A DNA stretch of 52,482 bases from Planctomycetota bacterium (GCA_018970165.1 JAGWWZ010000005.1:1-52482); one strand, 5' to 3'. Shown: positions 25,761 to 35,484, counted from the stretch's first letter. Notes: generated from the letters alone by a model not told the origin. Made by a program: numbers and translations.

Positions 25761-28095
25761 AGAGATGGGATGCTATCCACGCCTGCCCCAATGCAATCGA
25801 GCCATCATGGCACGGCCATTGCTGATGGTTCAAAACACGAAACCCGGCATCCTCGAGAGATTCCACCGCCAAGCCCAAGAGAAGTTCGTTTTGAAACACT
25901 CCTCCTGATAAACCAATCTCTAATATTTCGATGCAATCGGATGGATGTTTCACGCGGTATCGCGCTGCGACGGTAGTCATCCAAGCGGCAAGGATGCGAT
26001 GAAACCAATGGGCCAATTCTGATCGCGGCGTACCGCTCCGATAACGATTCACCAATTCGCGTACGAACAACACCGTCGGAAAATTGCGTTGCGATTCAGG
26101 CAATACCTGATGCAGCCAACTCCGGTCGGCATCGTTCACGTTCGTACAGGTGGCTTGATTGGCCAATTCCTCCAACTCGATTGCGGCCTGGGCTTCGTAG
26201 GTGATGGAATGTCGAACTCCCAAAAGCGATGCAACTCCGTCGAACAATCGCCCCATGCTGGTTGTTTCGATGCAATGAGTCTGGCGATCCAATAGTTGTT
26301 TGAACAAGTAATTGGCGTCCGGTTCGCCGTCGATTACGCAAGGCAAATCGTTCGTCCATGGGATCCCGGCGAGATGAAGTAGCGAGAGTGCAATGCGATG
26401 CGGGAACCGGACCGCGGCATCACCGCCGGGGAGTTGGAATGGCTGCAGACTGGCGAACCGCTCGAAACGACCATGACGCAGCGCGATGGCTTCGCCTCCC
26501 CAGATCGTTCCATCGTGGCCGTAGCCGGTGCCATCGAATACGAATCCCAACAGGTGGGCTTTTGGATCTCGTTGATGTTCTGCCATCAAAGCCCCGAGAT
26601 GTGCATGGTGATGCTGGATCAGGAAGGGTTGGGTACCGATTCGATGTGCCCGTTCCCTTCCCCATTGCGAAGCGAAATACATGGGATGCCGATCCGATGC
26701 AACTCGCGTGGGGGTTACGGACAATTTCTTTTCCCATCGCATCGCGCTATTCTGCAGACTGTCCATGGCTTGCCGATTGGAGAGGTCGCCGAAGGGCTGA
26801 CTGACATAGGCCCGATTTCCTCGAACGAGACAGAATGTTCCTTTCAAATCCGCGCCGCTTGCCAGGATATCTGTCGATGCGTCTGCAAACGGTATGGCTT
26901 CTGGGACCATACCTCGCGCTCGCCGAAGGGTCGACCGAAGGGTTCCATGGGACGTTTCGCGAAAACGAACGACGGAGTCATCGCACATCTCGATGATTTT
27001 GCGATTATGCAACAGGAATCCATCGGCGATTCCTGATAACCTGTCCACGGCATCATCGTTATCGATCGCGAGGGGTTCGTCGGATCGGTTACCCGATGTC
27101 ATCACCCAGGGGCCCTGAGCTTGGTGCATCAAAAGATGATGGAGGGGGCTGTAGGGAAGCATGATGCCGATCGTCGACAACCCCGGTGCAACGAGGGGTG
27201 ATATATGCGCATCGCGATTCCTTCGCATCAAGACGATTGGGCAGATCCAATCGTTTAGGCCATGCCATGCTTGTGAGGGACCATGAGCGATGGAATGAGC
27301 TAGTTCGTGATCGCGCGCCATCAAGGCGAAAGGTTTCTCGCCTCTTCCTTTCCATCGGCGTAATCTTGCGATCGCAGCATCGTTGCGAGCATCGCATGCC
27401 AGATGAAAACCGCCGATCCCTTTGATGGCGATGATCTGGCCGACTTGAACCGCATGGGTTGCGATCATGATCGGATCGGAACGTGCATCGGTCGAATCTC
27501 CCAACCATGACAATCGCGGCCCGCAATCTGGGCATGCGATGGTTTGGCAATGAAATCGCCGATTGTTGGGATCGCGGTATTCCTCCTCGCAGCGAGAACA
27601 AAGTGGAAACTCTCGCATCGTGGTTCGGGAACGATCGAATGGGAGCGATTCGATGATAGTAAAGCGAGGGCCGCAGTCGTTGCACTGTATGAAGGGATAG
27701 CCGTATCGACGATTGCCTGGGTCGGACATTTCCTCAAGGCATGCGTTGCATGTGGCGCTGTCCGGAGGAATCCTGGGTTGTAGATCTTCGGGGACTGTGG
27801 AGTCGAGGATTTGGAAACCGAGATACTCTCTTGCCGAGCCACGCCCTCGTGCCGGGTGATCGGCCATGGGCTCGATATCGATCCGTTCGATCACTGCGTG
27901 TGGCAACGAGTGCTTTCCGAGACCTTGAATGAATGCACCCATCGACGGCGAGGGGGCACAGGCCTCGATCACGACTTGGTCACCGTGATTGCGCACCGTA
28001 CCCTCGATTTGATGCTGGCGAGCCAATCTCCAGACAAAAGGACGGAATCCGACCCCCTGGACGGTCCCGCAAACGTAAATTCGGCGATGTTCCAT
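25744..28095 (-). CDS. hypF: Carbamoyltransferase HypF
   Basis: The 783-residue protein has the full HypF architecture. The acylphosphatase domain (1-90) carries CGTVQGVGFRPFVWRLA. Two zinc-finger-like cysteine pairs sets (about 117-190) read CNACLEE and CNDCGPRF, then CSRCEEEY and CPDCGPRL. A YrdC-like domain (about 200-400) follows, and a Kae1-like carbamoyltransferase domain includes HHHAHLGALMAEH, GFVFDGTGYGHDGTIWGGEA and the terminal GLSGGVFQNELLL. HypF makes the thiocarboxamide on HypE from carbamoyl phosphate. It converges with hypB and is the sixth hyp gene here, completing A-F. No hydrogenase structural gene is adjacent. Confidence 0.95.
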   Translation of the reverse strand: MEHRRIYVCGTVQGVGFRPFVWRLARQHQIEGTVRNHGDQVVIEACAPSPSMGAFIQGLGKHSLPHAVIERIDIEPMADHPARGRGSAREYLGFQILDSTVPEDLQPRIPPDSATCNACLEEMSDPGNRRYGYPFIQCNDCGPRFTIIESLPFDRSRTTMREFPLCSRCEEEYRDPNNRRFHCQTIACPDCGPRLSWLGDSTDARSDPIMIATHAVQVGQIIAIKGIGGFHLACDARNDAAIARLRRWKGRGEKPFALMARDHELAHSIAHGPSQAWHGLNDWICPIVLMRRNRDAHISPLVAPGLSTIGIMLPYSPLHHLLMHQAQGPWVMTSGNRSDEPLAIDNDDAVDRLSGIADGFLLHNRKIIEMCDDSVVRFRETSHGTLRSTLRRARGMVPEAIPFADASTDILASGADLKGTFCLVRGNRAYVSQPFGDLSNRQAMDSLQNSAMRWEKKLSVTPTRVASDRHPMYFASQWGRERAHRIGTQPFLIQHHHAHLGALMAEHQRDPKAHLLGFVFDGTGYGHDGTIWGGEAIALRHGRFERFASLQPFQLPGGDAAVRFPHRIALSLLHLAGIPWTNDLPCVIDGEPDANYLFKQLLDRQTHCIETTSMGRLFDGVASLLGVRHSITYEAQAAIELEELANQATCTNVNDADRSWLHQVLPESQRNFPTVLFVRELVNRYRSGTPRSELAHWFHRILAAWMTTVAARYRVKHPSDCIEILEIGLSGGVFQNELLLGLAVESLEDAGFRVLNHQQWPCHDGSIALGQAWIASHLSTYPT

Positions 28096-28156
28096 GTTGA
28101 GACTATGATAGTCGTTGCACTTGTTGCGAGTTCCCTCGGTACGCCATCAGGAGCGA

Positions 28157-29056
28157 ATGATGCATCCTCCTTTCACCGAAGATATTGATCGAATCCTCGA
28201 GACCATGGCTCGGCTCTCCGAGGCCGGAGGGGAATCTCTGGACGATCAGATCCATATGTTTCGCAAATCGGGGAAACGGGTCCGGGCCTTGATAGAGCTT
28301 TTCTATCCAGGCCGAGGTGGCGAGGTTCGTAGATTGAGACGCAAAATCGCCGAGGTCGCGAGGACTCTTTCGCATGCTCGCGATCGCCATGTCGCGATAC
28401 GAACGGCCAAGCAGATACTGGCGAGTGTGGAAGGCCCCGTAATCAAGGGGGCGGCAAACCGCATGCTCCAGGAGTTTATCGAAGAATATTCTTCTGACTT
28501 AGAGAAAGACTCGGAAACACTTCGAGGTGGATTCCTTCTCGCATGCCAGCGAATCGGAAAGCTACGCAAACGATTTCGGGAGATAGCAGCCAGCGTAAAG
28601 GCTACAGAGCCGTCCATCGGTTTGTTGCACAGTTACCGGCTTGGCAGAACCAGAGTGAAGCATGTAATGACGGAACCGGTGGAGTCGGAACGATTCCATG
28701 ATCTCAGGAAGGTCACTAAGCAGTTGGGCTACCAAATGGACTGGATGGAGGGTGCCGGGCGGTTGTCGTTGCCGAGCATGAAGAATCGATGCGGAGAACT
28801 TGGGGATCTTTTGGGAGAGGCTTTGGACCTGAAGCGTTTGGCGGAGCAGGTGGAGGATTGGTTGCTCAACAGGCAGGCCGAGGGTGGTAAAGCAAAGAAA
28901 GCGGATGCGAAGGTCGCATCGGAGTTGGTATTGGAGCTTTTCGCTTCTGGGATGGCACAGTGCCGAGAGTCGACGAACTTGGCGTGCCGCTTGTATTTTG
29001 AGGGTGGCAAGTCGTTTAGCCGCCGATTGGGATTCGATGAGTCTGTGAATCGATAG
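28157..29056 (+). CDS. CHAD-domain protein
   Basis: The 299-residue protein is an all-helical CHAD domain protein. It has the pattern of conserved histidines (DDQIHMFRKSGKRVRALIEL, TLSHARDRHVAIRTAKQIL and FHDLRKVTKQLGYQMDWME). CHAD domains bind inorganic polyphosphate and are found on polyphosphate granules. The start at 28157 is preferred because AGGAGCG lies about 8 bases before it; a TTG at 28115 would add 14 residues without support. It diverges from hypF. No polyphosphate kinase lies nearby, so binding is inferred from the family. Confidence 0.87.
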   Translation: MMHPPFTEDIDRILETMARLSEAGGESLDDQIHMFRKSGKRVRALIELFYPGRGGEVRRLRRKIAEVARTLSHARDRHVAIRTAKQILASVEGPVIKGAANRMLQEFIEEYSSDLEKDSETLRGGFLLACQRIGKLRKRFREIAASVKATEPSIGLLHSYRLGRTRVKHVMTEPVESERFHDLRKVTKQLGYQMDWMEGAGRLSLPSMKNRCGELGDLLGEALDLKRLAEQVEDWLLNRQAEGGKAKKADAKVASELVLELFASGMAQCRESTNLACRLYFEGGKSFSRRLGFDESVNR

Positions 29057-29072
29057 AGTTTAGAAAATGAAA

Positions 29073-29097
29073 ACCCCGCTGGATGCTTTCCAGCGGG
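29073..29097. terminator. Bidirectional terminator between CHAD gene and rpoD
   Basis: CCCCGCTGG (29073-29081) and CCAGCGGGG (29089-29097) form a perfect 9-bp GC-rich stem with a 7-base loop. It is flanked by GAAAA upstream and CTTTG downstream, so it can stop transcription on both strands. It lies 17 bases after the CHAD stop and 76 bases after the rpoD stop. Confidence 0.85.
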
Positions 29098-29172
29098 GCT
29101 TTGCGTTGTTGATTATCGGACTGATCGAACCGGCGAATTCGCTTTACGATCAGCGCTGTCGAACCTGGGTCG

Positions 29173-30741
29173 TTAGTCCAGGAAGCCAACCAGTTCCTGG
29201 GATCGGCTGGGCTGTTGAAGTTTGCGCACCGCTTTGGCTTCGATTTGACGGATTCGTTCTCGGGTCACCTTGAAGATGTGCCCGACTTCTTCCAGCGTAT
29301 AGCTGTAACCGTCACCGAGACCGTAGCGGAGTTTGATGATTTCGCGTTCGCGGTAGCTGAGGGTTTTCAGTACGGAGTTGATGCGATTGCGCAACATTTC
29401 TTGGCCAGCACCGATGGCCGGGCTTTCGGCGGTACCGTCCGGTAGGAGGTCGCCGAACTGGCTATCTTCACTGTTGCCGACGGGTCGATCGAGAGAGATG
29501 GGGTATCGGCTCATCGCGAGAACGCGGCGAGCTTCTTCGATGGTCGTTTCTGCTCGCCGAGCGGTTTCTTCGAGAGTCGGTTCGCGGCCCAACTCCTGCA
29601 ACAGTTGGCGCGAGACGTTTCGGACCCGGGACATGGTTTCGACCATGTGGACTGGGATACGAATCGTTCGGCTCTGGTCGGCCACCGCGCGTGTGATAGC
29701 TTGGCGGATCCACCAGGTTGCATAGGTGCAGAATTTGAAACCGCGGCGGTACTCGAACTTGTCCACCGCTCGCATCAGCCCCGCGTTTCCTTCCTGGATA
29801 AGGTCCAGGAAGCTCAAACCGCGGTTGCGATACTTCTTGGCGATCGAGACGACCAAGCGGAGGTTTCCTTCGCTGAGTTGCTTTTTCGCGTGCTGATACT
29901 CGGTGAATACCCGTTTGACCATGTTGACGCGGTTGCGCAACGAGGAGGGGGTTTCTTGAGTGGCGACGAGGATCTGGCGATACTCGCGACGCAGCTGTGC
30001 TACTTGCGAGGGAGCGACTTGGTGGGACTTTAGGGTCGCCAAATCGTGCTTGATCTCATCGATGCGCTCCGAGAGCCGTTCGAGCACGCCGATCATGGCT
30101 TCGATACGTTGGGTGCGGAGTCCCAGTTCCTCGATGAGCCGGACCGCCTTGCGGCGTCGGCGACCGAGACTGAGCCACGCTTCCCGCCGCTTCTTGGCCG
30201 GCAGAGATCGGCTGAGCGCGTCGCGATAATCTCGACGGTTGCGTTTGAGCAGAACATCCAGCGTTTTCAGATTATTGGGCAGACGCCCAAGAATCTGATC
30301 TTTCTCGAGTCGATCTGTGACCGAGACTTGGACCGTCCGATCGAACGGCAGCTCACCGGTGTGAACACGCCGCAGAATCTTGTATGCGTACTGAATCACA
30401 TAGTCGCATTCCAAGAGTTTGGTCCGAAAGCGACGACGAGTTACCTCGATCTTTTTCGCCAAACGGATTTCTTCTTGTCGCGTCAGGAGAGGAATCTCCC
30501 CCATCTGCGTCAGGTACATACGGACCGGATCGTCGGACCAAGTTTCCACATCGTCGATGGAGGAGAGCAAATCATCTTCGCTCTCGAGCTGCACCTGATC
30601 TTCAGGCACAACCACATCGACCACGGTATCGGTCAGCTCTTCGCCTTCTTCTTCCAACGACAGTTTGCGTAAGCCATCCAAGTCATCAGCGCTGCGAGGC
30701 AGATCATCATCAAAATCCAACAGGCCGTCAAACAAGGTCAT
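29173..30741 (-). CDS. rpoD: RNA polymerase primary sigma factor RpoD/SigA
   Basis: The 522-residue protein has an acidic N-terminal region ([18 protein letters not shown]). Conserved sigma-70 regions follow: 1.2 ([20 protein letters not shown]), 2 ([20 protein letters not shown], then AYATWWIRQ-type [20 protein letters not shown]), 3 ([16 protein letters not shown]) and 4 ([20 protein letters not shown], then [17 protein letters not shown]). It directs the core enzyme to housekeeping promoters. GAGGAAC 2 bases before ATG 30741 is the ribosome binding site. The gene stands alone, converging on the CHAD gene at a shared terminator. The long upstream region suggests elaborate control. Confidence 0.95.
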   Translation of the reverse strand: MTLFDGLLDFDDDLPRSADDLDGLRKLSLEEEGEELTDTVVDVVVPEDQVQLESEDDLLSSIDDVETWSDDPVRMYLTQMGEIPLLTRQEEIRLAKKIEVTRRRFRTKLLECDYVIQYAYKILRRVHTGELPFDRTVQVSVTDRLEKDQILGRLPNNLKTLDVLLKRNRRDYRDALSRSLPAKKRREAWLSLGRRRRKAVRLIEELGLRTQRIEAMIGVLERLSERIDEIKHDLATLKSHQVAPSQVAQLRREYRQILVATQETPSSLRNRVNMVKRVFTEYQHAKKQLSEGNLRLVVSIAKKYRNRGLSFLDLIQEGNAGLMRAVDKFEYRRGFKFCTYATWWIRQAITRAVADQSRTIRIPVHMVETMSRVRNVSRQLLQELGREPTLEETARRAETTIEEARRVLAMSRYPISLDRPVGNSEDSQFGDLLPDGTAESPAIGAGQEMLRNRINSVLKTLSYREREIIKLRYGLGDGYSYTLEEVGHIFKVTRERIRQIEAKAVRKLQQPSRSQELVGFLD

Positions 30742-31653
30742 AGTTCCTCAAAACCACGAAAAAAATGCAGGATGAGAGTGAGGTCAGCCGGGTGACTATC
30801 CATTCCCTCTCCGAGGCCGCAAATTGAGCGTCCTGAATAAGGCAAAGGAAGTGTAACACCAATCTAACCGCGAACTCGACTCCCGGGATAAATGGTAAAT
30901 TTTTACGAATAATGCGAGCCTACCGTGGCATGAACGCAGATCCTCGCACAGCGGCCGTCATCCACTCAATAACCAAAACGATCAGCCGTAGGGCTATCGT
31001 TCGGGGCAAGCGTTTACGACCGAAACCGACTCTAGTGTAGTTCCCGCGCTCGGTAAAAACACGAGGCAACGAAAAACAGGACTTGAGCAGATTCAGTTTG
31101 TGTTGAATTATCGCACGAAGAAACACGACCATGGAACCATCCGTGTCGCTGTAGCGAGCAGATGACTGCCATCCCTTCGGATCGGATTCATCGGTCGTGT
31201 TTTTGCGATTAGCCCGGACGAGTAAGATAGGATGCCGGGCGCTTTATGTGACTCGGATGAACAGGATCGTATCGGGAAAGGGACTGAACGGCATCGCACC
31301 TAATGCGTAATGAAGTTCAGTCCATCGTCCGCTCGCTCGGGAATGCATCGTTCTCGAATAGCCAGTTGGATCAACCTACGGCTGAACGGGCTTCGACTAC
31401 TTGATTGATTCATTCCCTGGTAATGCAAATATGAACTTGCATCACCAACGCAATCTCATTCTAGCTCGGTCAACCGCCGGGTCTAGTGCTCATCCGCAAC
31501 AACTCCCGAGGTTTAATTACACTAATTTGAGTCTACTTTCATCCCCGCAGACCTGGACTGGACACCGACACGTGACTGGCAGGGGCTGCTAGCAATTTCC
31601 ATACTTCCTAGCCAACCATACTTCCTAGCCAAGTCGATCAAGCCAAGCCGATT
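30742..31653. other. 912-base region without a convincing gene
   Basis: This stretch lies upstream of rpoD (-) and upstream of the zinc-ribbon gene (+). Short open frames are present (for example 30920-31132 minus) but have no homology pattern, no good start signal and unusual composition, so no gene is called. The base composition is lower in GC than the neighbouring coding sequence. No tRNA or known small RNA fold was recognised. The rpoD promoter must be inside it. A 17-bp tandem repeat lies near its right end. Confidence 0.45.
31600..31633. repeat. 17-bp tandem repeat before the zinc-ribbon gene
   Basis: CATACTTCCTAGCCAAC (31600-31616) is repeated as CATACTTCCTAGCCAAG (31617-31633), differing only in the last base. 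It lies about 20 bases before the ATG at 31654. There is no good Shine-Dalgarno sequence, so it could affect translation or mark a recent slip event. Confidence 0.7.
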
Positions 31654-32217
31654 ATGTCTCGATACCTTCTGCCGTGCCCCATGTGCCAAGCCTCGATCTC
31701 AGTCGGGGTTGCTCAAGCCGGTTCATCCATGCCATGTCCGAAATGCGGCAAGGTGGTCGATGTTCCTGGAACTCGCCAATTGCGGTTACTCCCTTCCGAC
31801 TCGCCCCCCAACTTAGTGGGTAAGCAACAGCGTGGGACTCCCGCAGGTAATTCGCTCGGGTTTCGCCTGTTGCTCGCGAGTCTGCTTCTCCTCGGATCTT
31901 TATGCCTGTCGTACGGTTGTTGGCTTGCCTACGAACGTTGGCGGTCCCCGATCGTTTTTGGCCATACCGAGGAGGAGTTCTTCCAAGGTTTGTACGATGA
32001 GTCCATGGCCGAACCTATAGCCATGAGTTGGGAGCATTGGAACTATATGGTGGACGTAGGTTTGCCCGAGGAATCGGAACCGCTTCCCTACTTTCAATTC
32101 AGCCGATATTACGAAGAGCGGAAACCTTGGATGGTGGGATCCTTGGCGTCTGGTGGTTTACTCATCGCCACCTTTTTGGGCCTCAGTTTTTCTACTGCCC
32201 GTCGCAGGCCACGCTAG
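31654..32217 (+). CDS. Zinc-ribbon membrane protein of unknown function
   Basis: The 187-residue protein has an N-terminal zinc ribbon (CPMC at about 8-11 and CPKC at about 28-31) of a type common in planctomycete proteins. A hydrophobic helix follows at about 68-88 (LLLASLLLLGSLCLSYGCWL), then a middle region with many acidic and aromatic residues, and a second helix near the C-terminus (GSLASGGLLIATFLGLSFS). It looks like a membrane protein with two helices. No specific function is known to me. The ribosome binding site is weak. It is followed by a 94-base gap before the HTTM-partner gene on the same strand. Confidence 0.7.
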   Translation: MSRYLLPCPMCQASISVGVAQAGSSMPCPKCGKVVDVPGTRQLRLLPSDSPPNLVGKQQRGTPAGNSLGFRLLLASLLLLGSLCLSYGCWLAYERWRSPIVFGHTEEEFFQGLYDESMAEPIAMSWEHWNYMVDVGLPEESEPLPYFQFSRYYEERKPWMVGSLASGGLLIATFLGLSFSTARRRPR

Positions 32218-32311
32218 TTCGCTTGCACCTACTCCCATTGGTTAGAGCCCCTATTGATTAGACTTCGTCTGATTCGGACACTTGGGTGCATTGAGGAAAA
32301 GGAGTTTGGAA

Positions 32312-33067
32312 ATGAAGCCAACACGGGATCCAACCGAGCTACGGGAATGTCCTCCGACTTGGAAATGGATCTTACTGATCTTGGTTTCCCTGCACTTGAT
32401 AGCGGTTGTGGCGGAGCCCCTCCGTTTTTTTTCTCAGAGCGAATTTCAGTCTAGTCCCGAATTCTTGGCGATTCGACGATGGTCAGCTCCTTATGTCGAA
32501 TGGCTCTATCTGGATCACGGTTATTTTTTCTTTGCACCCAACCCAGGTCCGAGTCACTTGGTAGCAGTCTCGAAGGAATCGGTTCAACCGCAGACTACCA
32601 GCCAAGTGGCGGAACTTGGCTTGCAATTGGACCGCTTCGCGACGGTATTTCCCGATCGGACGAAGCAATGGCCCCGGCTTTTGTATCATCGTTATTTCAT
32701 GCTTTCGGAGTTCTACAACAACACGTTTGCTCCCGATCGGTTGCTACCCGAAGACATGGCGGATGAGGAATTCGTCGTCCGATGGAAGCGGGATAGGATT
32801 CGGTATGAGCGGTTGCAAAGTTCTCTCAGCAATAGTCTTTCGCGATCGCTAGGAGCGGAGCGAGTGACTTTGCATCGAGTGGAGCGCATCCTGTTGACCC
32901 CCGAGCAGGTTCTTAGGCAAGCTTGGCGATTGGACGATCCTCGGGCTTTAGTCTTGCTGGAGGAATCACCCCGTCCACTTCCGCCGCTAGGACCTGTTGC
33001 ACCATCGGTTTCGTTGCCGATGTTGGGACCGGGGGTTGCTTCGGAGAATGAAGGGATTCCCCGGTGA
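32312..33067 (+). CDS. Membrane-anchored partner of the HTTM protein
   Basis: The 251-residue protein has an N-terminal transmembrane helix (WKWILLILVSLHLIAVVAE). The segments YLDHGYFFFAPNPGPSHLV and VFPDRTKQWPRLLYHRYFML recur in planctomycete genes next to HTTM proteins. Most of the protein is predicted outside the membrane. GGAG lies before ATG 32312; the earlier TTG at 32282 is not supported. The stop (33065-33067) overlaps the GTG of the downstream HTTM gene, so the two proteins are co-translated. Function unknown; an accessory subunit of the HTTM protein is the simplest guess. Confidence 0.7.
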   Translation: MKPTRDPTELRECPPTWKWILLILVSLHLIAVVAEPLRFFSQSEFQSSPEFLAIRRWSAPYVEWLYLDHGYFFFAPNPGPSHLVAVSKESVQPQTTSQVAELGLQLDRFATVFPDRTKQWPRLLYHRYFMLSEFYNNTFAPDRLLPEDMADEEFVVRWKRDRIRYERLQSSLSNSLSRSLGAERVTLHRVERILLTPEQVLRQAWRLDDPRALVLLEESPRPLPPLGPVAPSVSLPMLGPGVASENEGIPR

Positions 33068-33960
33068 CATCGAAGACCACGGCATCGAGCCTATTGGATT
33101 TCTTTTTTCGCCCTGGAATGCCCTATGCACTAGCGGCGATTCGCATTGCGACCGGCGCGATGTTGGCCTACATCCATCTGATTTGGATGCTAAGGATGGA
33201 GGCATTCTTCGGCCCGAACGCGTTGTTGAGCAGCGAGTTTATCCGGGGCTTGCACGCTGAGCAATGGAAGTGGACCTACTTGGCCAATACCGAATCAACG
33301 ATGCTCGCATGGGTCCATGAAGTGGTGGCACTGACTGCGGGAGGTTGCATGTGTCTTGGGCTGGCGAGCCGCTGGTCGATACCTATCGCCTGGCTTGCGA
33401 CCTTGTTGACGGCGCATCGTCTGGCTCCGTTCTTATTCGGGCTCGATCAGATTGTTTTGATGTTGACGATGTACTTGTGCATCGCTGACTCGGGAAGTGT
33501 TTGGAGTTTGGATGCCCACCTTGCAGGCAACAAGCCACCGATTGCTTCATGGAACAACAACCTAGCAACCAGGTTGATTCAGTTGCACCTATGTGTGATC
33601 TATCTATTCGGAGGTCTTGGCAAGCTTCGAGGATGGATGTGGTGGGATGGCAGCGCGACGTGGTTCACGGCTGCTTCCTATGAATATCAATCCTCGTCTC
33701 TCCTATGGATCGGATCGGTGCCGACTTTGGGGGCGATTGCAACGCATGCTACCCTCTTTTGGGAATGCTCCTATTCGACGTTGATCTGGAACCGTTGGAC
33801 GCGGCCCTGGATGTTGGCTATTGCGGTCTTAGTCCATGGAGGTATCGCGATTTTTTTGGGAATGATCACCTTTGGAGTCATGATGATCGTCGCGAACATC
33901 GCCTTCATAGATCCCTTGGCTGTTCGGCGTTGCTGTTCTCTGGGTGATCGCAAGGTATGA
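33064..33960 (+). CDS. HTTM-domain membrane protein
   Basis: The 298-residue protein is very hydrophobic with about six to seven transmembrane helices. It has features of the horizontally transferred transmembrane (HTTM) family related to vitamin K-dependent gamma-glutamyl carboxylase: AAIRIATGAMLAYIHLIWML, LGLDQIVLMLTMYL-like FLFGLDQIVLMLTMYLCIAD and HLCVIYLFGGLGKLRGWMWW. GTG at 33064 is the start, overlapping the partner's TGA. Known relatives carboxylate glutamates in proteins, but most bacterial HTTM proteins are uncharacterised and many lack the catalytic lysines. Whether this one is catalytic is undetermined. Confidence 0.8.
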   Translation: MTSKTTASSLLDFFFRPGMPYALAAIRIATGAMLAYIHLIWMLRMEAFFGPNALLSSEFIRGLHAEQWKWTYLANTESTMLAWVHEVVALTAGGCMCLGLASRWSIPIAWLATLLTAHRLAPFLFGLDQIVLMLTMYLCIADSGSVWSLDAHLAGNKPPIASWNNNLATRLIQLHLCVIYLFGGLGKLRGWMWWDGSATWFTAASYEYQSSSLLWIGSVPTLGAIATHATLFWECSYSTLIWNRWTRPWMLAIAVLVHGGIAIFLGMITFGVMMIVANIAFIDPLAVRRCCSLGDRKV

Positions 33961-33990
33961 GAAGTCGAGACTTCGTGTGAACCGCCGAGA

Positions 33991-35277
33991 CTACTTCAGT
34001 GGAGTGACCGGCTTCTCTCCTGAGAATTTAGCGTTGTAGACCGATGGATCAAAAGGATCTTTGGTCCCCTTTTTCTCCGAATGCTTTTGTTCGAGCTTAG
34101 CGATAGCTTCTTCGATCTCCTTGAGTTCCGATGCATTGAGGATGACCGGGGGTGGCGCTGACTTGGCGGGTTTCGAAAGTTTCGCATTCCGATCTTGCTG
34201 CGGCAGGTCTTCGTCGGTCTTCCTTCGGGTTTGCTCTCGAAACGCGCTCTTGGGAACTATTGCCATCGCTGGAGCGACCCGAGCAGGTTCGCTGGCAGTC
34301 GTACCTGATTCGGATTCTGCCAAGGACTTTAACCATTGAAGAACTTTTTCCATAAGCACTCGATCCTCCTCGCGATTGGGTTGAATGCTCGGATTGCGCT
34401 GCGAACCATGAGGGCGAATTGCATACTGTATCAAACTCGTTTGGATAGGCTCCTTATGATCGACATAGGACATAATGGCCTCGAGGTTTCGCTGACTGAG
34501 GGATGCAGCCTGCTCACCGACGGGTTGAAAAATCTGAAAATCCGTCTTGGATAACATTCCATGGCAGCCAGACTGACCGCATCGAGATACGACGATTGGA
34601 AGCACTTCGGTCTGAAAGCTGCGTCGCAGATAGCCGGGAACCACTCGTGGGATACGATCCGATTCAATCTGTACGTCGTTGCCATGCTCTTCGGACAAAG
34701 TCTTAGGCGGTTGGATCACTTCCTCGAAGCTTGCTGGAACGATAGGGTTGGGAATCCCTTGTTCTTCAAGCGCTTGTTGGACTTGGCTGTCGGCGAGAAG
34801 AGCTTGTCGAAGCTGTAGATCTAGTTGTTTGAATTTTGGGGAGGCCGATGCAGTTTTTTCGAGTTCCGTGTAGTGCTCAATCGCTTGGTCGAGCAATCCG
34901 TTTTGGATGCACCACTGGGCCAGGTGCCAATGCTCGCCGGTTCCCCACTTCCGAATCGCTCGGACCTGGAACGTGTAAAGAGCCTCCAGGTTCTTTCCGA
35001 TGGTCAGTACCTGTCGGTTGGGAACGGTGACCTCGTTTCCTTTATCCAGAGCGATCGTGATCCGATCCGCTTGAGGTTTCACGAAACCGTGAATGACGTT
35101 TCCGTGATGAAGCAGGACGTAGCCTTCTCCGTAAAAAGCGATCGGTTGAGGCTCCTTCGTCCCTTTGTTTTGTGCATGCGAACTTGCTCCCCACCCGAAA
35201 ATTGCGAGGGTTGTCCAGAACGTGCAGAACAAAAATCGAAGGACATCACGCATATGGATTGCCTGAAAACTAGCCAT
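33991..35277 (-). CDS. Secreted cytochrome-like protein with a CxxxxCH motif
   Basis: The 428-residue protein has a signal peptide (FLFCTFWTTLAIFGWGASSHAQ, about 15-36) and a helical region. At residues 233-239 it has CGQSGCH, a C-x4-C-H motif in the context RRSFQTEVLPIVVSRCGQSG, like the cytochrome-type domains abundant in planctomycete secreted proteins. The usual heme c motif is CxxCH, so heme attachment here is uncertain. A long Ala/Pro/Lys-rich tail ends the protein. The start at 35277 is chosen because GGAG lies 9 bases before it and the signal peptide follows soon after. It converges with the HTTM gene. Confidence 0.68.
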   Translation of the reverse strand: MASFQAIHMRDVLRFLFCTFWTTLAIFGWGASSHAQNKGTKEPQPIAFYGEGYVLLHHGNVIHGFVKPQADRITIALDKGNEVTVPNRQVLTIGKNLEALYTFQVRAIRKWGTGEHWHLAQWCIQNGLLDQAIEHYTELEKTASASPKFKQLDLQLRQALLADSQVQQALEEQGIPNPIVPASFEEVIQPPKTLSEEHGNDVQIESDRIPRVVPGYLRRSFQTEVLPIVVSRCGQSGCHGMLSKTDFQIFQPVGEQAASLSQRNLEAIMSYVDHKEPIQTSLIQYAIRPHGSQRNPSIQPNREEDRVLMEKVLQWLKSLAESESGTTASEPARVAPAMAIVPKSAFREQTRRKTDEDLPQQDRNAKLSKPAKSAPPPVILNASELKEIEEAIAKLEQKHSEKKGTKDPFDPSVYNAKFSGEKPVTPLK

Positions 35278-35484
35278 GACGAACAACTCCATGCACTTTG
35301 TCTGGGACACTAGCAATTGCCCTGGTCCTGGAGCAAGGCGAATTGCGCCCTATGATTGGCCCCGATGATTTTCACGGCAAACGAGGCAGATTGGGAAGTT
35401 TGGGGTGCTAGGAGGGGGACCCGATGTTCACTACACTGGCACTGGCGGTCGCGCGCCAAGATTTCGCCAACCAAGGAGCAGGCA

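Noticed and set aside
22066-28095. Hydrogenase structural genes in the window
   Set aside because: No large- or small-subunit motifs or maturation protease were found in the neighbouring genes; only maturation genes are present.
30920-31132. A 70-codon minus-strand open frame in the gene-free region upstream of rpoD
   Set aside because: It has no good start signal or homology pattern; hydrophobic and basic residues look random.
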